DNA of 64,000 bases, from contig NC_092569.1 in NCBI RefSeq assembly GCF_037975245.1, positions 26,359,668-26,423,667 of the forward strand, in the 5' to 3' direction. A program made the translations under genes and the position numbers. The stretch is from Apostichopus japonicus (lineage: Eukaryota; Echinodermata; Holothuroidea; Aspidochirotida; Stichopodidae). The notes beneath the pieces were generated by a model. That model saw only the letters and a program-made list of their open reading frames with translations, was not told the DNA's origin and searched no databases. Shown here piece after piece: positions 44,801 through 56,800 of the stretch (its first letter is position 1; every line of letters begins with the position of its first letter).

Positions 44801-47800
44801 TTCCCCAAAAAATAAAGAGAATTATACTTGGAAAGGTCGGGACAATCTAACTGCTCGAAACAAGGAAAATGTTCCCTTACTTACGGCATGTGTTGAAGTT
44901 TTCGCCGTGGTTGCCCTGAACAGTTGTATCTTCAGACACTTTTGTGGGGAAAGTGTCTGAAGATACAAAACTGATGTTTACTCGATCACATGGCAATTTT
45001 GGCGGTTTCGGCTTTGTAGATCATAATTGGGATTGAAAAAGTGGTTACAATTTGACAACGCGGACAGCGACTACAGTGTTTATCACTGCAACTACATATG
45101 TATAACCATGGAGCTATAGTAGCTCCGTGGTATAACCATGGAGCCATTTATAGCTCCATGGTATATATACCATTAACTCCCTGTGTCCCTTAAGTCGTCT
45201 TCTGTGTTATAACACAGTAGGCGACTTAAGGGACACAGGGAGTTAATTACCGTACACCAACAAAACAAGAGGCCAATCTACTGTCTTTGTGTGAAGTTAG
45301 GGTGGTATGGTAATTACACTGAACCGGCCAATTAATGCATAGCTCTGTATCTATAATATTATAGGTCTAACAATACAGGCTAAACCATATATTTTACAAT
45401 TTGGCAATGGTCGCAAAGAAAGAAGCTCAGGTGTACTTGTAAGCATGAATCCTTCCTTCTTCCCTTGCATACCTAACATCTACATTTACTGTACCTTCCC
45501 TGACTGTCGAGCCAGATGCATCACCACTAGTAGTTTGCATTGGTGTGGTGTCCACAGGTTTGCTTGAGTACAGATTGGTAGCTATCAGTAGGTCAAAATA
45601 AATGTGACAGGAAATATATATTGATTTAGAGCTTTAAAAACTGTTAATGGAAAGGTGAAAGAGCAGGTTTGTGGCCTGTTGCCGGGATAATGACATGAAA
45701 GTATATCTACATACCAGTACAGACATTGAACAGTTTTAACCAATGCAAAGTTATAAATGGAGAAATTAGTTTGAATGACACAAGTGACCTAACTTAATTT
45801 AACGAGGACGTGTTCACTCATCATTACATGTAGTTTAAATATACAGGGGTCAGTTGCAAGACAATATGATTCTTAACAACTATTGAAAATTAGTTCATAA
45901 CAGCTGAGTTGAGTCAAGTCACGTACGTCAGTCCGTCGGGTCCACTGATCTGTACACTAACACTAACTAGTGTACAGATCAGTGGTCGGGTCACGTCGGT
46001 CAGTGTGGTCATTGTAGGTCAGTCGGGTCACTTCGGTTAGTCGGGGCAGTAAGCAGCTAGCTTAAAGGATGGCTTTAGGTACAGAATTAGTTTTGATGTG
46101 TTGTAGACCATCTAAACATGTGTATTTCTATCAGTCAAGGTTGTATTCCTATTGCACAGTGGTAATCATCTGAGTCTCATCAATTTAAGTGCCTGGACTT
46201 TGTAGTTTAACATGCAGAGACCATGGTTAAGTGAATGTTGTGATGCAATACAAAACGTGATAAAACACACGGACAATGTTGTGGCCTCAAATGATATGAA
46301 GAATGACTTATAGGTGTTAGATGTTTGTCAAGGCAAAAATGTGATCTAATAATGTCAACCAAGGATGCCTTGTTTTTTATATGAGGCTAAAGAACATGTT
46401 TTTGTCTATTAATAGAGTGTAAATAAAAAAATGGCTTAAGAGAATAACATTTAGGCCAGCCTTGCGTGCATATAGGCTACATCTACATTTACTGTACCTT
46501 CCCTGACAGTCGAGCCAGTTGTTTCACTGCTAGTAGTTTGCTTTGGGGTGGTCTCCACAGGTTTGCTTGAGTACAGATTGGTAGCTATCGGTATAAAAAT
46601 AAATGTGAAATGAAATAAAATACTGATTTGGAGCTTTAAAAATTGTTATTGGAAAGGTTTGAAAGAGCAGGTTTACGTGTATATACACCAGTACAGACAT
46701 TGAACAGTTTTAACCAATTATGCAAAGTTATACATGGAGAAATTAGTTTGAATGACACAAGTGACCTAACTTAATGATCGAGGACGTCTTCACTCATTGT
46801 TTCATGTACAGTTTAAATAAGCAGGGTCAGTTCAAGGACTATATGGTTCTTTACCAATACTGAAGATTAGGTCATAACAGTGGAGTTGGGTCGGGTCACG
46901 TCGGTCAGTGGGGTCACTGTCAGTCAGTCAGGTCACTTCGTTCAGTCGTGGCAGCTAGCTTAAAATGATGGCTTTAGGTACAGATCTAATTGTGATATGT
47001 TGTAGACCATTTAAACATGTATATTTCTATCAGTCCAAGTTGTATTTCAATTGCACAGTGGCAATCATCTGAGTGTCATTAATTTAAGTGCCTGGACTAT
47101 GTAGTCTAACATGCAGAGACCATTGTTAAGTCAGCTCATGTTGTGATGCAATACAATAAACATAATAAAATACACGTACAATGTTGTGGCCTCAAATAAT
47201 ATATACAGTAACTAACAAGGAGTATATATGTTGGTAAAGGCAAAGAAAGATGGTGTTTAATAAAGTCAACCAAGGATACAATGTTGTTCAATATGAAGTC
47301 AAAGAACATGTTTTGGTCCAAAATATTAACATGTTAGCCAGCACTGAGGAAGCAATATCATCATCAATTAGCTTTAACTGTGTATTCCATAGCATTTGAA
47401 GCGTACCAATATCTTATATTGCCAACCACCTTGAAAATCGGAATAGCCAAAGCAACACCACAGTAGGCCTACTAGTCTAAAACTCTTTCCTTTTTCTAGA
47501 ACATTTCAAGATTAAAGGTCTGTTCATAGTAATCATTTCACTGACCCAACAGTCTTTCGTAGTTTGTGATATTTACCTTACATCATTATGATGTAACGTC
47601 GTCACAACAAACAGTTACTTTTCATACTCTGTTACGCACAACTTCAAAACTTCTATTTGACATCAACTTAAACTTATATAATAACCGACATTACCTTGCT
47701 CTTCGTTTGATTCGGAAGTCCCGTATTGACGGTTCGTGCATTTAAAGTGCCCCCGAACTCGAGAATCGTCAGCTGTTTAGATGAAACAAAACCAAAACTG

Positions 47801-50800
47801 AAAGTGACGATGTGAGGGAGATTTTAATTTGGCCGCAAACTTCATCAGAATACTAAGAAAATTTCGCTCAAAAAACAGATGAACAAGCTGACATCCAAAT
47901 GTGTGGTAGATGACATCAACACTTTCACTTTAAAAACGATCGAACCTGATCAGTGTTCCACTACACAAAATGATTAATAGTACTCAGACTTTTAAACCAA
48001 CACATCAAAAGCATAGACTATGACCTTATATAATTGATAAACATGACTTTTCGCTCCCAAGTTTCATGAATGAGAAATCATTCTTCCAGAGTGTCCAGGA
48101 AGATCGCTCTTTTGAGTAGTGAATTTCACTCTTTGGCAAAGGGTGGCTTCAAACCAAAGTAGCTGTAAACAAGAGATATATTCTTTTCATTCGGACATGA
48201 AGTTTGAGGACTCCTCGGACACTCGAACAGTGGCATTTCCAAAATATCGATTGTTCCATTTGACAAGATATCATCATATAAAAAGTCCTGTCTGGGAGCA
48301 GTTGTCGCATTGTAAATCTGTGATGTCATTATAATGCCACTAGGATCTTAAATCTGTTACTTTCTCTTTGTTTTTCTTTCCATATTTCAAGGTCAATTGT
48401 TAACAGTGGCGACACTGAACCTGCAATACCATGACTACAGGTACAGGTCATGTTAAGAGGCTTTACAATACTTAAATCAATATTCCAGATCAAAATTTAA
48501 ATTTGATATGTTTTTTAATATATTTTTCAGTCTATTGATTTGAACTTGGATTGGATAGGGTTACTAGTTTGTCTAAAGGGGATGTGAAGTTTATAAAATA
48601 CCAGTACCTATATGGTAAATTCACATTATGGATGCATTCAATTGTGAAGCATGAAATTAGAGGTAAATTTAAAGGAAAACAAAACATTATTTATCAGTGT
48701 GCAACAATGACGTCACACCTCCTTGCTCCAAGTTCACTTTTGAAAGGTGGCAACTGTAACTGTCAATATCGCAAAAACGGTACATAGGAATTGAATGCAA
48801 ATTTCACCAGAATGCTTAAATTATGTTCCTCTTTAACTAAATTTATTTTTCATGACTTTGACACTATCTCTATCACTTATGACATACATATTTATCACGA
48901 TGATTGAGTTTGTGTCTACTTTTGTAAACTGTGCTGATTTTATGCATATTATTTGTCCTGTGAGATTGGACACTGAAACTTTCTATTTTGTAATGAAGTT
49001 TATATGCTTGAGTACTGTACAAAGGTACCGTAGCAATAAAAGAACCACGTACATTGTAGATTCCAAAATTGTGAAGTCCCTTTGTATATGAATGGTACGC
49101 GTTTTTATGACAAACTAGTCAGACAAATTTAATTGAGTTGTTCATACTTGCCAGTTAAATATAACACATGGTGAAAGAACACACTACATACAAACAGGTC
49201 AGTTTCTATGATGTTATGCATATACTGCAATATGGTGACATTTGTTTATTGAATTCAACATTAATTTGTGACATTGGCCACAAATTGCTGACATTCCCTG
49301 AGTCACAAAAAACCATTCTCTGCTCAGGGAAATGTGGACCTTTGAAAATGAGGGATGGGGCGGGGAGGGTGAGGGATGTGCACTCACCCATTACACTCTC
49401 TCTATATGGGCCTAACAAAGGTGATGTCCATTCAAAAATAGTAATCTGAGGTTTGAAAAGCAACTGGTTGATTTGTTAACCAAATTTAAACAGATGAAAT
49501 CAATATTACTAACATAAACTTAAACTGAAATATGGCAACATTTCTCTATTTCTTAGAGCCTGACTGTGCATAAATTTGATCAAAATTAACAATCTAAATA
49601 ATACTTTTTGGTACTTTTTTTTGTAACACTCACACATTCATGACAAGGTTTGTTTTGCAAAAGACCTGGCCCATTTGTAGATATCAAGCAAATGAAAAAT
49701 TCTAACAGCAAACATCCAGTTCTGAGTTCCAAAATATTCACCGACTCGCCAGGAGCACATGGTTTGACCTCAACAAGGAGCTATATACACAATGAACAAT
49801 TTTCTCTAAACCCAATGCAAGGGAAACTATTACAAGTCAAGGTTACTGGGGGAACATCGAGAGAGAGACATTATGGAATGGTGCTGGCATGGTAATTGAG
49901 TAGAACATGTAAACAGAGCAAATTACCTGTACATACTTGTTTTAAAGTTCAGTAATGAACCGAAAGGTCAATACATGTTCTACGTACCAATGCATGCATC
50001 CGATTAATGTATTGATAATCGACCAAAACTATAACAAAGACTGGACACCTTGCTTTAGCTTACATTTTTCATTCGCATGTAGTCAAGTAATTCCCCCCCC
50101 CCCCCCAAATTATCAAGTTCAAGGTATATAGCATTCGTACAGTGTATGACATTATTAATAGTCTTGGAGAAGACCAAACGCCAGGGATTTTATTTGAGAT
50201 TGATTTTGAAAAGGCTTTCGATAGTAGGCCTATTTCGATTAGGTTCATTAGAAATGTACTCCGCCTTTTTAAGTTCGGTCCTCCATAATCCAGTGGTTTG
50301 ATACTTTTTTATAGTGATATGTATTTCTCTGTTCTTGTAAATGGCTTTTCATTTCTATTGATCGTGGTTGCAGACAAGGAGACCCTTGGTCTCCATATCT
50401 CTTTATTTTAAGTGTAGAATGATTGAGCATTTTTATTAATAATGATAATTCTATCCAGGGTATTGATATTGGAGGAAGCTGTTATAAATTAGTTCAGTAT
50501 GCTGATGAATCAACCTTTTTCATGCACGGGATGAAATATCGTTTATTAATATTATGAAACAGCTCGATTATTTTGGTTCTTTGTCTGGGCTAAAAATAAA
50601 GCCTAGCAAGTCTCTTCTTGTTTGGTTGGGGAGTTTGAAAGGGTCTTTGTTTCCTTTCAATAAAAAATATAATATCTGTTGGAATAAAGGTGATGATTTT
50701 ACACTATTGGGGATTGTGTTTATAATACTAATCTAACAAGTATGATTAATAAGGACTATGATAATGCACTGACTAAAGTGTTTAAAGCTTTAAAGATGTG

Positions 50801-53800
50801 GGAGAAACGTAACCTTACAGTGCTGGGTCGCATTACCATTGTTAAATCTTTATTATTACCTTGTTTTAATTATTATATTATGACGCTCCCATTACCCAGT
50901 CCAGAGTATATTAAAAGAGTGCCTTCCATGTTTTCCCGTTTTGTGTGGAAAATAAACCAGACCGTATATTCGAAGACCATTAATACAAGGATACCCCGAT
51001 GGGGGATTGAAAATGGTAGATTTTTGTAAACATTGTATTGCTCTTAAGGTCTCTTCAGTTGGTCGTTTGTTGAAGAGCAAGAGCTCTAGTTTTGTCTGCT
51101 GTATTTTACGAAGGTACAATATAAGTATTCGCTCTTTCTTTGATAATGGGGATTTTTATGTGAAGTTAGTGAGTTCAAAAATCTGTAATCCTTTTTGAAA
51201 GAACCATTTTTTGAAACTACACATAATTTTATTCATGATGTTTTCTCTACTATTTATAATGATAATACTATGTTAACATTGCCAATTTGGAATAGCAGTT
51301 TATTTAAAGTTGGAAATAGCCCAGTATAATACAAGCGTTGGTATGACAAGGGTATACGTATTATTGGCGATTTGATTAGTAATGGTACTTTTTATACTTT
51401 GATAATTTTACTCAAGAGTTTAACATATCAACCAATGTTTTGGAGTATTATGGTATTATCAGTAAAAAGGATTGGTCTTTTTATTGTTTTGTCCCTTTTC
51501 GGTGTTCGAGTGACGTTAAACTTACATGGTTTCAATATAGACTGTTGCTAGGAATATTCCAACTAACAAGTATTTGCATTTCATAAAAGTTATCACTTCT
51601 GATAATTGTAATATTTGTCAAGAATATACTGAAACCATTGAACATTTATTTTATGAGATTTGGAATAATTTACAAAATTTTGCCTAATAATGCAGGTGTG
51701 AATATAATAGTTAGAGATATCTCCATAGTGTTATTTTGGTTCAAAGTTCGCTCATGAATTAAATTAAATTATAATATTAATCAAAAGTTACATCTTCAAT
51801 TGCAAATTACAAAAAAATTGATCAATACTTTCCCAAAAAACTCTCTGATATTGAAATGGACAAAGCTATAATCACTGTATACAACATATGAATGTTAGAT
51901 TAATAATTACATTGTAATCATGCTTTATTTATTGTTCCATCAACTTGTAAGAAACATTCATTGCTCATGCTCTCTTCATCCTTGTACAACATATAAGTAC
52001 CAGGTAATACAGGCTGCATATATACTGATGGATCAGGGATGCAGTCCTGAACATAGCTGTAGCGCTAATGTCAAGTAATACTATGTCAAGAAATACTAAT
52101 GTCAAGAAAAATGTGTGTGTTCGCGATCCCGCGAGCATGTCACAATTTATGTCTCTCAAAATTATACGATTTTTTTCAGCCATTTGATAGTTTTGATTGG
52201 AGATTTGCTAGTTACCAGATTGCACAAACGATTCATTTGATTTAATTTCTTGGTAAATTGAATTTGGAACACATTTTGAAAGGAAACTGTTTTATAGAAT
52301 TGGAGGCGGCTGCGTCTTTCGGCGTAAGTCAGACATTTACTATACAGATATAAGTTCTGCTAATGCTAGCCACCGTAGACATGTTAGTATGGAGCAACGG
52401 CAGAAAATCAACAACCTGAAGGAGAATAGCATAGAAATAATTGATTGCTCGTTTAACGCTATTGATGTGATAAATGCTATCTCAAGTGACGTCGGAAGGA
52501 AGAACATTATCGGATTTGTGAAAGAGTCCATGACACGAAAAATCCAACTAATCGAGAGTAACTTCCTCTGAATCTATGAGAAAATCTATGTTCAAAACTA
52601 TCCTCATCACCTTGAAAACCTCAAGGACTACTTATTAATTAACGGTTTAATATTCGCATCCGAAAATAGATATCTGAAAATGCGATTTCACAACAAGACA
52701 ATGATGACGTCATGTTAGGAACAAGTGCCAAGCCCAGGTATGTACCGGATGCGCGACGATCATACCGTTCCATATACACGCACATTTATACACTGTGAGA
52801 ACAACCACTATATTACGCTATATCGTAAGAAATTTCAAGTTTGTTTTACAACTGTTGTTAACTATCCGAGAGAAATGCCGGTCCGTTGTGTTGTTGGGGG
52901 CTGCATAAATATCATAACCCATGCAATTAGCCTTCATCCATGGCTGAAGGACGAAAAAAACACGGAGATTATGACCAAGTTAGTGCAAAACACCAGCGCC
53001 GATTTCACTGGGCCTAGCCAATATACAGCTCCGTATGTAGCGAACACTTCACGAAAGCATACTACGATCCCTCCTTTTTATATGAAATAAATCAAATGGG
53101 CTTTAACGGGTCGACATAAACGAGTCGTTCTTCTGTCAAGTATTCCACATTAAAATCTCCGAAGACCAGATTGGAGAACAGGAAACCTCCAATGTGGCAA
53201 GTGGCGAGCCTTGTACATGTATGAATACATAGCCAACACACTGTACATACGGGTTGTAAGCAAAGAACTATAAAGGGGGGTTGTAAGTCACCGTAACACA
53301 ACGCACAAAACGGCTTAGGGTATTCCGCGAATGCCAACAACACATGCACAAAATGGACTGGATTTTGTTTTTAAATGCTTCGTTAATAAATTCTTACCAC
53401 GTTGTATGTTCCTTGCAATAGTTCCGAACGGGTTTCTTCTTCGATATGTTGTGGAGCTTCAATTTCGGCTCGTTTAACAGGCTCGAACTGATACGGTTCT
53501 AACACCTCAGGTCCACCCGCAACGTTCGGTTCAATATTGGCCTGATCATCGTCTTCACTCTCTACTTCGAATATGAGAAAGGGCAGTCTAATTATAGCCC
53601 AATTTTACTGCCTGGTGAAGAACCACTATCAATTTGAACTTCGGTTGCTGCATTTGGTTCTAAATCTGACATTAAACGGGAAATTTCGATCTGATTTCAC
53701 GCCGACTTGTTATCGACTGTTTTGTGTATTTATGTACACTTGACGTACTGTAAGTATGATATGTGTTCGGAGGAATCAGCGAGTGCCGAATCGTGTTCAT

Positions 53801-56800
53801 AACATGACGTCACATGACGTCATGAGATTAGGAAAAATTTTCAGCCGAACAAACTTTTCAAGCCCGAAGAGGGTAAATTAAATCTTAATTTTCGAAGGGA
53901 AAAATCAATTTTTTAACTGGCAGAATGGTTGATATATGTTCTAGAGAGCATGCTTAGATGGATCCCAAAAAGACAGGACGTTGAAATTGTCGTGTCATGG
54001 CCACTTTAAAGTTTCTGGGCAATGGATTGTCACACTTAGAAACGTGAAGGATGCTGATCTGTTACAGGAGTCGGGCTTACAAATTGCGTCGTGATGGGTG
54101 TAACAAGACATATATTGACTGTAAGTTTATTCAACGTCCCTGTATTTTATTGATGATTCTGAACTAAACGACAATTTAACAGAACTTGGCTGCAAAATTC
54201 GATCTGAATGGACCCATAAATTCTACAATGATTTTCCCAACATTCAAAACGGGACACGATTTGTAACGGCTTGAATTACCAAGCAAGGTAAAAGGGTTAG
54301 TAGGGTTTGTAACAATTGCTTGGGAGAGGATCATCTTATGAGAAACTGTCCAAACTATAGATGTAAACAATGTGATGAGCAGGGACACTCAGAATCAAGA
54401 TTCCCCAACAATAGAATGCTTTAACTGTCATCGTTTTGGTCACAAAAGCTTCAACTGTACTGAATATGAAGAAGATGACGAGCAAGAGACCATGGAGGAT
54501 CAGCAAGACAAAGAGACAACAAGAGAATGCGATCAAGGGGAACAATGATGAAGTTCACAAACAATCTAACCTTAAAGGAGACACCAGAAAAGACAGTCAA
54601 GTGACAGATCAGGCCACTAGATCGAACTTAGACACAGGCGAAAGTGAAACTTCGATCGTCATGGACACAGGAAGCGAAGATTTACCAAAGCAAAGACATA
54701 GTGAAAATGTATGTATGTATGTATGTATATTAGATCCTCCTGCAAGCAGGAACTCGCGAAGAAGCCTAATTGGCTTATCAAAGCCGCAAGCTGACCGAAG
54801 TCAGTCTCTCACATTCATATTTAACGTCCATGATTATGAATTGTTAATTGTCAACAACTCTGTAACTGGACGACATACTTTAATCTGGGAGTGACTCGAA
54901 CCGGGGACCTTATGATTGAAAGGCACCGGTGTTAACCACTGAGCTAACACTCCGCTATCGAAGATAGCATCGAAGAAGTCAACAAAAGAAAACCACACAA
55001 CCAGCGATCGAGGAAACCTACAATTTCCGCCCCCTTGAAAGAGGCAAGGGCAGACAGGAACTGCTAATAAAGGAGGCCATAACAACTAACTGAAATTACT
55101 ATTGGACTAAATTCATTACAGTGAAAATGGCAATCAAACTTGACTTTCTACTATAGCCATTATGCTTTTTTAATACTAATTCCACGGAGGACATGAGCGA
55201 AAATAATGTATCTTGTAAGTACTATGGCATCAATTCTTTTAATAACTCACCACCCAATAAGTGTATATCAGGGAGGGCGTTGTGGTCAAGTGGTTAAGGC
55301 AGTGGACTTGTGATCTAAGGATTACAGGTTCGAGCCCTGGCCAGATCATTGCGTTGTGTCCTTGGGCAAGGCGCTTTATCTCCATTGCCTCTCTTCACCC
55401 AGGTGTATAAATGGGGACCTGCGAGGTAACTTGTAAATATAGTTGCGTGCGCCGGTTTGTGGCAGCACCCTATGGGAAGTCCCCCGGGGGACACGTGGTT
55501 GTGGTGCACTGTGGTGCCCCAGGAGAGATTGATTGAATTGTGCACACTTTGGTGTGTGGGTGTGACAAGTTACCAATGACCAGGGGTTAATAATCAGCGC
55601 ATTGAGACTTAAGTGTGAATTTGCGCTTTATAAGAACTGTGTATTATTATTATTATTATCATCATTACTACATCACAATAGTCGTAGTCTAAGAAAACCT
55701 TTTTTTCCGATATTGCTACTTTTATCTCTTTGTTAAATCAAGATTTTTTTCCATAATTGGCTTTACTGAAACCTGGTTTACAAATGATATATCTCCTCAT
55801 CTCGAGTCATACATATTCATGTTTCTTTGTTCTTATATTATATTACGCCCTCCCTTTATCAGTTGTTCACTTGCTCTTGCAATGTAAAATGCAGTTCAAT
55901 AAAATAAAATGGCTTTCAATAATGATTGAGTTCTCTCATATTTAGTTTCTTTACCCAAGTTTACATATATAATTTTTATGTTCTTTACTCCAGTATATAA
56001 CACTGGCGACAAAGATTTTCTTGGGTTCTATTTCTTAGCTGGTTCCAATGTATAGGACTACATTTGTTATAGTATTGATTCAACCAATGGGGAGTTCGTT
56101 AGCTATGAAGAGAGATATTAGCTTGACAAACAGTATAGTTCTTCTTGGCAAATAGTGTCAAAGACGATAACAATAATGGTTGCAGTATATTTTAGTCTTA
56201 TTTTTCTTTGCCTATGAAATGGCAGAAAGGAGCGTTGATGAATTCATAAGGGCAATTAGTAACGTTCTAGTGGTAAAAGTGGCGCAAAATGCGAAACAAA
56301 CACTGCATGCAGCGACCACAAAACAGGACAAACTGTTACCCGCGTTGTGGACTCGAAGGTAAGATCATGTAGTACCAAACCAGTGCAAGTTGAAGACTTT
56401 TATAGATGTTACAGTGTCTTATGGATCTCAGACAACAAAACTACCAAGGAGGTGTAAGAGCCACATTACAAAACAATCTTTACAAAGGAAGCACTTAGCC
56501 TAACTTATATGTTCATACACAGTGGCGGACACAGGACCTAAATCCTAATCTCAATATGCCACCGAATGCAGCATTTGACGCTTTTAAGGATTTTTTTAAG
56601 GAAGAGGTGGGGGGGGGGGGGAGTGGGGATAACCCAGACTCCTTCAATAGAGTCGATGTCAAAGACACCTGTGCTACCACCCCCCCCCCCGTTCATTGTA
56701 TTTTGGCTCTTGTGCCTCGGAGGAGGATGAAAAGACATGAAGTAAACAGGATCTGTTTTTCCAGAATCTTTGCTGTTAATATAAGTCTAGCCTAATATTA

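Larger units (their letters stand above)
45481..47330 (-). repeat. 1.0-kb tandem duplication containing a stalk exon
   Basis: Sequence from about 45482 to 46330 recurs at about 46485 to 47330, offset 1003 bp between the exons. Shared landmarks: the exon with its splice sites, GACATTGAACAGTTTTAACCA, AATTAGTTTGAATGACACAAG, TTGTAGACCATCTAAACATG and TGCAGAGACCATGGTTAAGT. Roughly 90% alike, so recent. Confidence 0.92.
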
